Positions 44,443 through 53,622 are shown, numbered from the stretch's first letter. The stretch: DNA of 64,000 nucleotides from Rhodospirillales bacterium 24-66-33 (GCA_002281855.1 NCHQ01000013.1:1-64000), one strand, 5' to 3'. Notes: a model not told the origin generated them from the sequence alone. A program made the numbers and translations.

Positions 44443-45732
44443 ATGGTTAGCCGTCCCTTCGATCCGGTTCCCGCTGGCTCTGCCCCGTTCGACCTTGCCG
44501 TCGTCGGGGGAGGCCTGAACGGCAGCCTCTTAGCCCTTGCTGCCGGCGAATCGGGCCTGTCGACCGCGCTGATCGACCGCGTGCCGCTCGCGTCGCTGGC
44601 CGAGGCGGGCTTCGACGGACGCACCACCGCCATCGCCTACACCAGCCAGCGCCTGTTCGAGGCTCTGGGAGTCTGGGACGAGGTGGCGACCGAAGCCGAG
44701 CCGATCCGCGACATCCGCATTTCCGACGCGGGCCACGACGGCCGCGCGAGCCCCTTCTTTCTTCATTTCGATCATCGCGAGGCCGCCCAGGACCCCGAGA
44801 CGGCCGCACCGATGGGCTGGATCGTGGAGAATCGCTTCCTGAGGGCAGCCCTGCTGCGCCGGCTCGCCGCCTGCCCCAAGGTCGAACTGGTGTCGCCCGA
44901 CGAGGTTGTCGAGACCGAGCGTGGGCCGGCGCGCGCCGGCCTGACGCTGAAGAGCGGCCGCCGCCTCGCCACCCGCCTGATCGCCTCGGCCGAGGGCCGT
45001 CTCGGCTCGATTCGCGAGGAGGCGGGCATCGGTGCCCGCAGCTGGTCGTACGAGCAGATCGCCATCGTCCTCGTGGCCCACCATCACGAGCCGCATCGCG
45101 GCGTCGCCCAGGAAAAGTTCCTGCCCGGCGGTCCCTTCGCCATCCTGCCGATGACCGACGGCCCCGGCGGCGAGCATCGCTCTTCGATCGTGTGGACCGA
45201 ACGGTCCGATCTCGCGCGCCGCCTGCTCGAACTCGACGAACCGCGTTTCCAGGCGGAATTCGCGCGTCGGTTCGGCGACCATCTCGGGCCGGTCGCGGCG
45301 GCGGGACCGCGCTGGTCCTATCCGCTGCGCCTCGTCCATGCCGAGCGCTACATCGATACGCGACTGGTGCTGGTGGGCGACGCCGCCCATGGCATCCATC
45401 CCATCGCGGGCCAGGGCTACAATCTCGGCGTTCGCGACATCGCGGCGCTCGTGGAGGTGCTGGTCGACGCCAAGCGCCTCGGCCTCGACGTCGGCGGCGC
45501 CGATACGCTCGAGCGCTACGCGCAATGGCGCCGGGCCGACAACCTCACGATGGTCGCCGCCACCGATCTGCTCAATCGCCTGTTCTCCAACGACATCGCC
45601 CCGCTCCGCCTGGTGCGCGATGCGGGTCTCGCCGCGGTGAACCGCGTGCCGGCCCTGCGCAAGTTCTTCGTCCGCCACGCGATGGGCCTGGTCGGCGACC
45701 TGCCCAAGTTGATCCGGGGCGAGCGGCCCTAG
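44443..45732 (+). CDS. ubiH: UbiH/UbiF-family FAD-dependent hydroxylase
   Basis: 429 aa. Class A flavoprotein monooxygenase of ubiquinone ring hydroxylation. FAD Rossmann motif FDLAVVGGGLNGSLLAL, GRTTAIAYTSQRLFEALG, the DG-type motif region LIASAEGRLGSIRE (Ala replacing the usual Asp of DG), and LVGDAAHGIHPIAGQGYNLGVRDIAALV. Which ring position it hydroxylates (UbiH, UbiF, UbiI or UbiL role) cannot be told. No clear ribosome site is seen; a long hairpin ends 3 nt upstream. A 15-bp tandem duplication lies across its stop. Confidence 0.88.
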   Translation: MVSRPFDPVPAGSAPFDLAVVGGGLNGSLLALAAGESGLSTALIDRVPLASLAEAGFDGRTTAIAYTSQRLFEALGVWDEVATEAEPIRDIRISDAGHDGRASPFFLHFDHREAAQDPETAAPMGWIVENRFLRAALLRRLAACPKVELVSPDEVVETERGPARAGLTLKSGRRLATRLIASAEGRLGSIREEAGIGARSWSYEQIAIVLVAHHHEPHRGVAQEKFLPGGPFAILPMTDGPGGEHRSSIVWTERSDLARRLLELDEPRFQAEFARRFGDHLGPVAAAGPRWSYPLRLVHAERYIDTRLVLVGDAAHGIHPIAGQGYNLGVRDIAALVEVLVDAKRLGLDVGGADTLERYAQWRRADNLTMVAATDLLNRLFSNDIAPLRLVRDAGLAAVNRVPALRKFFVRHAMGLVGDLPKLIRGERP

Positions 45733-45752
45733 ACTTGGCGGCCCTAGACTTG
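45723..45752 (+). repeat. 15-bp tandem duplication at the ubiH stop
   Basis: GCGGCCCTAGACTTG occurs twice in direct succession (45723-45737 and 45738-45752). The first copy contains the ubiH stop TAG, the second lies just after it. Reads as a recent slippage or duplication with no effect on the protein. Confidence 0.8.
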
Positions 45753-45798
45753 GCGGAACACGAGCCCTATCTCAGGGGCCAATTTCGAGGACATTCGC

Positions 45799-46776
45799 AT
45801 GGCCACTCCCCAGACCTCGGCGCAAGTGCCCGTTACCGTGCTCACCGGCTATCTCGGGGCCGGCAAGACCACCCTCCTCAACCGCATCCTGAGCGAGCAG
45901 CACGGCAAGAAATACGCCGTCATCGTGAACGAATTCGGTGAGCTGGGCATCGACAACGACCTCGTGGTGAATGCCGACGAGGAAGTCTTCGAGATGAACA
46001 ACGGCTGCATCTGCTGCACCGTGCGCGGCGACCTGATCCGCATCATCGAAGGGCTGATGAAGCGCAAGGACAAGTTCGACGGCATCCTGGTCGAGACGAC
46101 CGGCCTCGCCGATCCCGGTCCCGTCGCCCAGACCTTCTTCACCGACGAAGACGTCAAGGCCAGGACGCGCCTCGACGCCATCGTCACCGTGATCGACGCC
46201 AAGCACTTCTTCGGCCAGCTCGAGCAGGGCAGCGAGGCCGAGCAGCAGGTGGCCTTCGCCGACGTGATCCTGCTCAACAAGACCGACCTGGTGAGCGCCG
46301 ACGAACTCGCGAAGGTCGAGGACAGGATCCGCGGCATCAACCGCTACGCCCGAATCTTCCACACGCAGAAGAGCCAGATCGGCCTCGACGCGATCCTCGA
46401 CAAGGGCGCGTTCGATCTCGGCCGCATCCTCGAATTCGAGCCCGACTTCCTGCACAGCGGCCACGACCATCATCACGAGGACGAGGTCCGCAGCCTGTCG
46501 ATCACCGCCGACCGGCCCGTCGATCCCGACAAGTTCCAGAAGTGGATGGGCGCGCTGCTGCAGATCAAGGGCGCCGACATCTTCCGCAGCAAGGGCATCC
46601 TCGCGATCGACGGCGCGCCGCGCCGCTACGTCTACCAGGGCGTCCACATGATGATGGACAGCGCCTGGGGCACGCAATGGAAGGACGGCGAGAAGCGGTC
46701 AAGCAAGCTAGTCTTCATCGGCCGCAACCTCGACGGCGACAACCTGCAGCGCGCCTTCGAAGACTGCCTGAAGTAG
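45799..46776 (+). CDS. CobW/COG0523 metallochaperone GTPase
   Basis: 325 aa. P-loop GYLGAGKTTLLNRILSEQHG, the metal-binding CxCC motif NNGCICCTVRGDLI, Walker B VETTGLADPGPVAQ and the NKTDLV guanine motif. A His-rich metal loop (HSGHDHHHEDE) follows, then the CobW C-terminal domain (GILAIDGAPRRYVYQGVHMM). The group delivers zinc or other metals to client enzymes. Zinc is the best guess given the His loop and CICC, but no Zur-type site was identified upstream. Followed 4 bp later by a WD40 gene. Confidence 0.92.
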   Translation: MATPQTSAQVPVTVLTGYLGAGKTTLLNRILSEQHGKKYAVIVNEFGELGIDNDLVVNADEEVFEMNNGCICCTVRGDLIRIIEGLMKRKDKFDGILVETTGLADPGPVAQTFFTDEDVKARTRLDAIVTVIDAKHFFGQLEQGSEAEQQVAFADVILLNKTDLVSADELAKVEDRIRGINRYARIFHTQKSQIGLDAILDKGAFDLGRILEFEPDFLHSGHDHHHEDEVRSLSITADRPVDPDKFQKWMGALLQIKGADIFRSKGILAIDGAPRRYVYQGVHMMMDSAWGTQWKDGEKRSSKLVFIGRNLDGDNLQRAFEDCLK

Positions 46777-46780
46777 GACC

Positions 46781-47824
46781 GTGAAGATCGATCTCGCCAA
46801 CCCGGCCTGGCAGCAGACGCTGCCGCCGGCCCGCTCCGTCGCCACCGACGCTCCGGTCGCCGCCTGCGCCTTCAACCGCGACGGCACGACCGTCGCCTTC
46901 GCGCTGGGCGATGGCGTCGTCCGCGTTCTGCCCGCCGACGTCAAGGCTGCCGCGCCCGACGCGGCGGAGCCGCTGCACAAGGGCGTCGTGCTGGCGCTGG
47001 TCGGCGACCCGGCCGGCGACGGATTCGTGAGCGGCGGCGACGATGGCCGCGTGCTGCGCATTGCAGCGGACGGCACATCGACGGAACTGCTGGCGCAGAA
47101 GGGCAAGTGGTTCGAGCATCTCGTTGCCCACAAGACGGGGGCGGTCGCCGCGTCGGCGGGCAAGAGCATGTTCCTGTTCCGTGACGGCGAGGTCCGCGAG
47201 TTCGGTCCGCACCCCAGCACGGTGGCCGCTCTCGATTTCAGCAAGGACGGCAGCCGGGTCGCCTGTGCGCATTACGGCGGCATCACCGTGTGGAGCCTGA
47301 GCAAGGACGTCGTCCTGCCGCCGCGCCGCTTCGCCTGGCAGGGCAGCCACGTGGCCCTGCGCTGGAGCACCGACGGCAAGTTCATCGCCACCGGCACGCA
47401 GGAGAACGACATCCATGTCTGGCGCGTGGCGCAGGCCACCGACATGCGCATGCAGGGCTATCCCGCCAAGGTGAAGTCGCTGTCGTGGACCGCCGACGCG
47501 CGCTTCCTCTACACCTCCTCGCAGCCGGTCTTCACCGCCTGGCCGTTCGCCGGCAAGGGTCCCGAAGGCAAGCCGCCGCTGCAGTTCGGCGACGAGGGCG
47601 CCGGCCTCATGACCGTGGTCGCGGCGCATCCGGCGGCCGAATTCGTGGCCGGCGGCTACGATTCGGGCGAGCTGCAGCTCGGCGACATCCGGACCAGGCG
47701 CTCGGTCGTGCTGAAGATGGCCGACGGTGCGGCCATCACCTGCCTCGCCTGGTCGCCCGACGGCTTCAAGCTGGCCGTCGGCAACGATCGCGGTGACCTG
47801 CTCACGATCGATTTGCGACGCTAG
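46781..47824 (+). CDS. WD40-repeat protein
   Basis: 347 aa, GTG start 4 bp after the CobW-type gene. About six to seven beta-propeller blades; recurring motifs such as ACAFNRDGTTVAFALGDG, GDGFVSGGDDGRVLRI, ALRWSTDGKFIATGTQENDI and CLAWSPDGFKLAVGNDRGDL have the WD40 spacing. No signal peptide, so it should be cytoplasmic and act as a docking platform. The COG0523-WD40 pairing recurs in alphaproteobacteria as far as I recall; a link with metal delivery is inference. Confidence 0.88.
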   Translation: MKIDLANPAWQQTLPPARSVATDAPVAACAFNRDGTTVAFALGDGVVRVLPADVKAAAPDAAEPLHKGVVLALVGDPAGDGFVSGGDDGRVLRIAADGTSTELLAQKGKWFEHLVAHKTGAVAASAGKSMFLFRDGEVREFGPHPSTVAALDFSKDGSRVACAHYGGITVWSLSKDVVLPPRRFAWQGSHVALRWSTDGKFIATGTQENDIHVWRVAQATDMRMQGYPAKVKSLSWTADARFLYTSSQPVFTAWPFAGKGPEGKPPLQFGDEGAGLMTVVAAHPAAEFVAGGYDSGELQLGDIRTRRSVVLKMADGAAITCLAWSPDGFKLAVGNDRGDLLTIDLRR

Positions 47825-47866
47825 GGGCATCATCGCAATCTCAGCCGGGGCTGCTAGGGTTATCCG

Positions 47867-48787
47867 ATGAAGATCATCCTCGTCCTCTGGATCTTTGTTC
47901 TGAGCCTCACTGCGAACCCCGGCTGGGCAGCTGACCCGCTGGCCATTCCTGGCACCCGGGTGTCGCTCGTGCCTCCCGCGGACTTCGTGCTGTCGAAAGA
48001 GTTTGCCGGCCTGCAGGGTGAGAAAGCCTCGGTCCTCGTCGTGGAGATTCCCGGTGCTCCCTACGAAACGTTGACGGCTGCTATTCAGAGCGGTGCGATG
48101 GCTCAGCAGGGTGTCGAAATCACCGGAGGCGAAGAGCTAACGGGTCTGCCGTTCCGCGCCCGCATGTTTCGGGGGAAGCAGAAAGCTCAGGACGGCGCCG
48201 AGGTGAACAAGTGGCTCATGCTCGTAGATGCCCCGACGCTTACACTTGTCAACGTATCAGCGCTCAGGGACGCGAACACGCTGACCGAGGACAAGGTGAA
48301 GGACATGTTTCGCAGCGTTAGGATCGCTGCGACCACGGCGGGTGATCCGATAGACGCCCTGCCTTTCGCGATTACCGCTTCGCCGCGTTTCTCCCACCGC
48401 CAGGCGCTGGCCGGCAACGGCCTGATCGTCACCATGTCCAAGCCGAGCGCGGCAGACAAAAGCCAGCCCGGTCTAGTCATTTCCAAGACGTTTCAGCAGC
48501 CCGTCCCGAAGGCCCAATGGAACCAGGCCGTAGCCGCCTTCGTGAAGTCGACCCAGGCGCTCAAGTTGGACAAGGTCGAGGATCCCACGCCCATCAAGAT
48601 CGGCGGTCTCGAAGGGCTTCAGTTCACGGCAACCGGCACCTCGGGTGGCGATCCCGTCAAGACGTTGGTCACCATGCTGTTCACGCCGACGGGCGGCTAC
48701 ACGATGGTCGCCATGGCGTCGCCCGAGCGCTTCGACGCCGCCCTGCCCGACTTCCGTACGATGATGGCGAGCTTCCGCCTGAAGTAG
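47867..48787 (+). CDS. secreted protein with two tandem PsbP/DcrB-like domains
   Basis: 306 aa. Signal peptide LWIFVLSLTANPGWA then mature APL. Two similar halves, each an alpha/beta sandwich: residues about 25-155 (PGTRVSLVPPADFVLS to MFRSVRIA) and 165-306 (FAITASPRFSHRQALA to MMASFRLK). Both halves contain a Gly-Leu-x-Phe/Gly turn (ELTGLPFRARMF and GGLEGLQFTATG), a hydrophobic strand pair, and a closing phi-F-R-x-phi strand. This layout is like the Mog1/PsbP/DcrB fold, seen by eye only. Function unknown. Converges on the Bcr/CflA gene. Confidence 0.72.
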   Translation: MKIILVLWIFVLSLTANPGWAADPLAIPGTRVSLVPPADFVLSKEFAGLQGEKASVLVVEIPGAPYETLTAAIQSGAMAQQGVEITGGEELTGLPFRARMFRGKQKAQDGAEVNKWLMLVDAPTLTLVNVSALRDANTLTEDKVKDMFRSVRIAATTAGDPIDALPFAITASPRFSHRQALAGNGLIVTMSKPSAADKSQPGLVISKTFQQPVPKAQWNQAVAAFVKSTQALKLDKVEDPTPIKIGGLEGLQFTATGTSGGDPVKTLVTMLFTPTGGYTMVAMASPERFDAALPDFRTMMASFRLK

Positions 48788-48806
48788 GACGGAGCCCCAT
48801 CGGCTG

Positions 48807-50012
48807 CTACCCTCGCCGCACCAGCGCGCGATGGGAGATGAGGCAGAGGATGCCCGCGATGCCCATCGCCGTCGTCATGGGCGCGATGGTGCCGTCGAAG
48901 GTCTGCCCGACGATGGCGCCGAAGATCGCGCCGGCGCCGAACGTCATGACGCCCATCAGCGACGACGCCGTGCCGGCCATGTGCGGGTAGTGCTGCATCG
49001 CCATCGCTGTCGAGTTGGGCGCAATCAGGCTCAGCGTCGCGATCTGGAAGACGAAGCAGACCAGAAAGGGCCACAGGCCGATCGTGCCGTACCGTGCCTC
49101 GATCCAGCCCAGGATCATCGCCACTGCGCCGGACACGGCGGGAACGATCACCGCGACGCGCAGGATGCGCCCTGCTCCCAGGAGGCGCACGAACCGCGCA
49201 TTGAACAGGCTGCCGATGGTCATGAAGACCACCATGCCGCCGAACACCACGCCGTAGAAGCGGGGCGAAATCCCGTAGCGCTCGATGAAGACGAACGGCG
49301 ATCCCGAGATGTACGAGAACAGGGCGGCGAACATGAAGGACGAGGTCAGGGCATAGCCGATGAAGGTGCGCGTGGTCAGCAACTCGCCGAACCGCTTCAG
49401 GATCTGTGTGAAGACCAGCGGCTGGCGATACTCCGGCTTCAGCGTCTCAGGCAGCTGGAACCAGGCCACGACGAAGGCAATCACGCCGGCGGAGGCCAGC
49501 ACCCAGAAGATGGCGCGCCAACCGGCAAACCACATCACCTGGCCGCCGATCACAGGCGCCAGCATCGGCGCGATGGAGGTGCAGGCCATCATGAGCGACA
49601 TGGCGCGCGCGGCGTGATCCTTTTCAGCCAGGTCGCGTACCATCGTGCGCGCCAGCACGACGCCGCCGCAGGCGGCGAGGCCCTGCAGGAAACGCAGGGC
49701 GATGAGATGGCCCGCCGCCGCGGCAAACGCACAACCGATACTTGTCAGCACGTAGACCACGAGGCCGATCAGGATGACCGGGCGGCGGCCGAACCGGTCC
49801 CCCGCGGGGCCATAGAAGACCTGCCCCACGCCGAAGGCGATCATGAAGGCCGACAGGGTGAGCTGGATGTCGCCGGCCGAGGATTGGAGGTCGACCGCGA
49901 TCACCGGCAGGGCCGGCAGGTACATGTCGATCGAAAGCGGGGTGAAGGCCGACAACAGCGCCAGCACCGCCAGGAGGAGCGGCGACAGGGTCGGACGAGT
50001 CGTGGTGTTCAT
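48807..50012 (-). CDS. Bcr/CflA family multidrug efflux MFS transporter
   Basis: 401 aa with about twelve helices. LALLSAFTPLSIDMYLPALP is the Bcr/CflA N-terminal signature, and GQVFYGPAGDRFGRRPVILI is the MFS motif A. RFLQGLAACGGVVLARTMVRDL and MACTSIAPMLAPVIGGQ also fit the DHA1 exporters for bicyclomycin, chloramphenicol or sulfonamides. Real substrate unknown. Divergent from the ThiF-DsrE pair across about 50 bp. Confidence 0.92.
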   Translation of the reverse strand: MNTTTRPTLSPLLLAVLALLSAFTPLSIDMYLPALPVIAVDLQSSAGDIQLTLSAFMIAFGVGQVFYGPAGDRFGRRPVILIGLVVYVLTSIGCAFAAAAGHLIALRFLQGLAACGGVVLARTMVRDLAEKDHAARAMSLMMACTSIAPMLAPVIGGQVMWFAGWRAIFWVLASAGVIAFVVAWFQLPETLKPEYRQPLVFTQILKRFGELLTTRTFIGYALTSSFMFAALFSYISGSPFVFIERYGISPRFYGVVFGGMVVFMTIGSLFNARFVRLLGAGRILRVAVIVPAVSGAVAMILGWIEARYGTIGLWPFLVCFVFQIATLSLIAPNSTAMAMQHYPHMAGTASSLMGVMTFGAGAIFGAIVGQTFDGTIAPMTTAMGIAGILCLISHRALVRRG

Positions 50013-50065
50013 TGCGCGGTGGCTCTACAGGCATCCATGGCATCTCGCCATGCTATAAGCGGACC

Positions 50066-50854
50066 ATGACATCGCTGCCTGACCTGTCAGAAACGCAGAT
50101 CCGCCGTTACGCTCGACATATCGTGCTGGCGGAGATCGGCGGCGTCGGCCAGTCGCGGCTGATTGCCGCGAAAGTGCTGGTCGTCGGCGCGGGCGGTCTC
50201 GGCGCACCCCTCCTGCAGTATCTGGCCGCGGCCGGAATCGGCACGCTGGGTGTGATCGACCATGACACGGTCGATCTGTCGAACCTGCAGCGACAGGTGA
50301 TTCACCGCACGTCCGACGTGGGTGTTTCCAAGGTCGAAAGCGCACGCCGTGCGCTGGCAGAGATCAACCCGGAAGTGCGCGTACAGACCCACGATGAGCG
50401 CCTCACCTCGGAGAATGCCGAGCGCATCATCGAGGGCTACGACATCGTCGCCGACGGCAGTGACAACTTCGCCACCCGCTATCTGCTGAACGACGCCTGC
50501 TATGGGCTGCGCAAGACGCTGGTCTCGGCGGCCATCCTGCGCTTCGACGGCCAAGTCTCGACCTACAAGGCGTGGCAGGGCGCCGGACATCCCTGCCTGC
50601 GCTGCCTCTTCCCCGAGGCTCCGTCGGAAGACGCCGTGCCGAGCTGCGCGCAGGCCGGCGTGCTGGGGGCCTTGGCCGGCACCCTGGGCACGCTGCAGGC
50701 CACCGAGGTGGTGAAGGAAATTCTGGGAGTCGGCCGCTCGCTTTCCGGCTCGCTCCTGCTCTACGACGCACTCGACGCCTCCTTCGAGACGCTGGCGGTC
50801 ACCAAGCGGCCTGGCTGCCCAACCTGCGGCGATGGCTCCGGGGCGAGCGCATGA
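50066..50854 (+). CDS. moeB: ThiF/MoeB-family sulfur-carrier adenylyltransferase
   Basis: 262 aa from ATG 50066. Activates the C-terminal Gly of a ubiquitin-like sulfur carrier (ThiS, MoaD or other). Motifs: QIRRYARHIVLAEIGGVGQ, the ATP loop VVGAGGLGAPLLQYLAAAG, DTVDLSNLQRQVIH, and zinc pairs CLRCLF and CPTCG. No rhodanese domain is fused. It is the standard length for MoeB/ThiF; no cognate carrier gene is next to it. It overlaps a DsrE-like gene by 4 bp. Confidence 0.9.
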   Translation: MTSLPDLSETQIRRYARHIVLAEIGGVGQSRLIAAKVLVVGAGGLGAPLLQYLAAAGIGTLGVIDHDTVDLSNLQRQVIHRTSDVGVSKVESARRALAEINPEVRVQTHDERLTSENAERIIEGYDIVADGSDNFATRYLLNDACYGLRKTLVSAAILRFDGQVSTYKAWQGAGHPCLRCLFPEAPSEDAVPSCAQAGVLGALAGTLGTLQATEVVKEILGVGRSLSGSLLLYDALDASFETLAVTKRPGCPTCGDGSGASA

Positions 50855-51240
50855 GCGCGGGCGGCGTCTCCGTCATCCTGCGTTCCGACGACTACGAGAG
50901 CGTTCACTACGGCTTGGCGCTGGCCGCAGCGGCGGTGGCGGTCAACAAGCCGGCCGTCCTGTTCTTCACCATGGGCGGCATCCGCGCCCTGCAGGGTTCG
51001 CCGCCGGCACTTCGCGACTGGGACCGCGACGCGGGCAACCGCGCACGCGGCGTCGGCGACTTCGAGACGCTGCTGCAGGCCTCTGTCGAGCTTGGCGCGC
51101 GGCTGATCGTATGCGAAATGGGCCTGCGGTCGCTCGACATCGACCGCGCGAGCCTGCGGGCCGACCTGCCCTTCACGGTCGCCGGTATCGTCACCTTGCT
51201 GGAAGAGACCAAGCCGGGCATGCACCTGGTATCACTGTGA
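50851..51240 (+). CDS. DsrE/DsrF-like family protein
   Basis: 129 aa from ATG 50851, inside the end of the ThiF gene (ATGA overlap). The alpha/beta DsrE fold shows as SVILRSDDYESVHYGLALAA, KPAVLFFTMGGIRAL and a Cys in RLIVCEMGLRSL that lines up with the active-site region of DsrE/YchN proteins. Such proteins carry persulfide sulfur between enzymes. Coupling to a ThiF-type adenylyltransferase suggests a joint sulfur-transfer step; its product is unknown. Confidence 0.8.
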   Translation: MSAGGVSVILRSDDYESVHYGLALAAAAVAVNKPAVLFFTMGGIRALQGSPPALRDWDRDAGNRARGVGDFETLLQASVELGARLIVCEMGLRSLDIDRASLRADLPFTVAGIVTLLEETKPGMHLVSL

Positions 51241-51256
51241 TCTTGTGGGAGACATC

Positions 51257-52234
51257 ATGACATCCGCCCCCTTCGACGTGCTGGGAATCGGCAACGCCAT
51301 CGTCGACGTGATCTCGCGGTCCGACGAAGCCTTCCTCGGCAAGCACGGCCTGGTGAAGGGCAGCATGATGCTGATCGACGAGGAGCGCGCCGAGCAGCTC
51401 TACGCCGGCATGGGTCCGGGCGTCGAAGTGTCGGGTGGCTCCTGCGGCAACACGATGGCCGGCATCGCCTCGTTCGGTGGCAAGGGCGCCTATATCGGCA
51501 AGGTGCGCAACGACCAGCTCGGCGGCGTGTTCGGCCACGATCTCAAGGCGACGGGCGTGTCCTTCGAGACGCCGGCCGCAACAGACGGTCCGGCAACCGC
51601 ACGCTGCCTGATCCTCGTGACGCCCGACGCGCAGCGCACGATGAACACCTATCTCGGCGCCTGCACCGGTCTCGGCCCGGCCGACATCGACACCAGGCTC
51701 GTCGCCTCGGCCCAGGTCACCTATGTCGAGGGCTATCTGTGGGACGCGCCGGCCGCCAAGCAGGCGGTGCTCAAGGCCTTCGACGCCGCCCGCGCCGCCG
51801 GCCGCAAGGTCTCGATCACGCTGTCGGATTCCTTCTGCGTCCATCGCTACCGCGACGAGTTCCGTGACCTGATCCGCAACAAGGTCGACATCCTGTTCGG
51901 CAACGAGGCCGAGATCAAAGCGCTCTACGAGGTCGAGACCTTCGAGCAGGCGCTCGCGGAAGTGCGCAAGGAGGCCAAGATCGCCGCCCTCACGCGCAGC
52001 GAGAAGGGCTCGGTCGTGATCAAGGGCGACGAGACCTACGAAGTCCCGGCGGCCCCGGTCTCGAAGGTCGTGGACACCACCGGCGCCGGCGATCTCTACG
52101 CCGCAGGCTTCCTGTTCGGCTTCACTCACGGCAAGCCGCTGGCCGAATGCGCGCGGCTGGGCGGCATCGCCGCCGCCGAGGTGATCTCCCATGTCGGCGC
52201 CCGGCCGGAGCAGGCGCTGAAGGGCCTGATTTGA
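51257..52234 (+). CDS. adenosine kinase (PfkB family)
   Basis: 325 aa from ATG 51257 (GGGAGAC upstream; a GTG at 51245 would add 4 residues). Ribokinase/PfkB fold: FDVLGIGNAIVDVISR, GGSCGNTMAGIASFGGKGAY, NEAEIKALYEVE and the catalytic anion hole VVDTTGAGDLYAAGFLFG. The family in alphaproteobacteria is annotated as adenosine kinase, phosphorylating adenosine to AMP; sugar substrates are possible. Its stop overlaps the TTG start of an AmpG-like gene. Confidence 0.88.
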   Translation: MTSAPFDVLGIGNAIVDVISRSDEAFLGKHGLVKGSMMLIDEERAEQLYAGMGPGVEVSGGSCGNTMAGIASFGGKGAYIGKVRNDQLGGVFGHDLKATGVSFETPAATDGPATARCLILVTPDAQRTMNTYLGACTGLGPADIDTRLVASAQVTYVEGYLWDAPAAKQAVLKAFDAARAAGRKVSITLSDSFCVHRYRDEFRDLIRNKVDILFGNEAEIKALYEVETFEQALAEVRKEAKIAALTRSEKGSVVIKGDETYEVPAAPVSKVVDTTGAGDLYAAGFLFGFTHGKPLAECARLGGIAAAEVISHVGARPEQALKGLI

Positions 52235-53622
52235 GCGCTGCCGAACCGGCGAAGGGATGGCGGGAGTCGCTCGCGACCTACCGCCATCCGCGCGTCCTCC
52301 AGTTCCTGTTCCTCGGCTTCTCGGCCGGGCTGCCCTTCCTGCTGGTCTTTTCCACGCTGTCGGCATGGCTGCGCGAGTACGGCATCAGCCGCACCGCCAT
52401 CGGCTTCATCAGCTGGATCGGCATCACCTACTCGTTCAAGTTCGTCTGGTCGCCGGTCGTCGATCGCGTGCCGCTGCCGCTGCTGACCCGCTGGCTGGGG
52501 CGACGCCGCTCGTGGATGCTGCTGGCCCAGAGCGGGATCGCGGGCGGCCTGCTCGCCATGGCGTTCTGCGACCCGCGCACCGACCTGTGGTGGATGGTCG
52601 TGTTCGCGCTGGTCGTCGCCTTCTCCTCGGCCACGCAGGACATCGCCCTCGATGCCTGCCGCATCGAGGCGACCGATGCGAGCCTGCAGGGCGCGACGGC
52701 CGCGACCTACCAGCTCGGCTACCGCATCGCCGTCCTCGCCGCCGGCGCAGGCGCCCTCTACGTGGCGCAGTACGTTTCCTGGACGGCCGCCTACCAGACC
52801 ATGGCGGCGCTCGGCCTCGTCGGCATCCTGACGACCCTTCTGATCTCGGAGCCGGAGCGGCGCGCCACGGCAGGAACCAGCGAGCTCGAAGGCAAGGTCG
52901 CCGCCTTCGCCGCGGGTCTCGGGAGCATGCCCGATTGGGTCCGCAAGGCGCTGATCTTCGTCTACGGCGCCATCGTTTGCCCGTTCGTCGATTTCTTCGC
53001 GCGCTTCCGCTGGATGGCCGTCCTGCTGCTGCTGTTCATCGGCCTGTTCAGGCTGTCGGACATCGCCATGGGAGTCATGGCCAACCCGTTCTACATCGAC
53101 ATGGGCTTCAGCAAGGACCAGATCGCCGACGTCTCCAAGATCTATGGGTTCGTGATGACGATCCTGGGGGCGCTGCTGGGCGGCGCACTGGTGTTCCGCA
53201 TCGGCGCGGCGCGGCTGCTGATGCCGGCGGTGTTCCTGATCGCGGCAAGCAATCTCACCTTTTCGTGGCTGGCCTGGGTGGGCGAACCCGATCTCAGGAT
53301 CCTCACGGTCGCCATCAGCGTCGACAACCTGGTGGGCGGCATGTCCGGGTCGATCTTCATCGCCTTCCTGTCGGGCCTGACCAACACGGCCTACACGGCG
53401 ACCCAGTACGCGCTCTTCACCTCGATCATGACCCTGCCCGGCAAGCTGCTCGGGGGGTCCTCCGGGTGGGTCGTGGACAGGCTGCAGGAAGACTTCACCG
53501 CCACCCACAAGTTCGGCGGCTACGCGATCTTCTTCGTCTATACCGCGCTGCTCGGTCTGCCGGCGCTCGTGCTGGCGGCGATCGTGCGCCGTCACTTCGA
53601 AAAAGAAACCCCTCCTTCCTGA
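52231..53622 (+). CDS. ampG: AmpG-like muropeptide MFS permease
   Basis: 463 aa from TTG 52231 (TTGA overlap with the kinase stop); no ATG or GTG occurs at a sensible N-terminus. About twelve to fourteen helices. HPRVLQFLFLGFSAGLPFLLVFSTLSAWL and FKFVWSPVVDRVPLPLL are AmpG signatures, as are SSATQDIALDACRIE and TQYALFTSIMTLPGKLLGG. AmpG imports anhydromuropeptides for cell-wall recycling. The stop TGA sits in the loop of a strong terminator hairpin. Confidence 0.9.
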   Translation: MSAAEPAKGWRESLATYRHPRVLQFLFLGFSAGLPFLLVFSTLSAWLREYGISRTAIGFISWIGITYSFKFVWSPVVDRVPLPLLTRWLGRRRSWMLLAQSGIAGGLLAMAFCDPRTDLWWMVVFALVVAFSSATQDIALDACRIEATDASLQGATAATYQLGYRIAVLAAGAGALYVAQYVSWTAAYQTMAALGLVGILTTLLISEPERRATAGTSELEGKVAAFAAGLGSMPDWVRKALIFVYGAIVCPFVDFFARFRWMAVLLLLFIGLFRLSDIAMGVMANPFYIDMGFSKDQIADVSKIYGFVMTILGALLGGALVFRIGAARLLMPAVFLIAASNLTFSWLAWVGEPDLRILTVAISVDNLVGGMSGSIFIAFLSGLTNTAYTATQYALFTSIMTLPGKLLGGSSGWVVDRLQEDFTATHKFGGYAIFFVYTALLGLPALVLAAIVRRHFEKETPPS

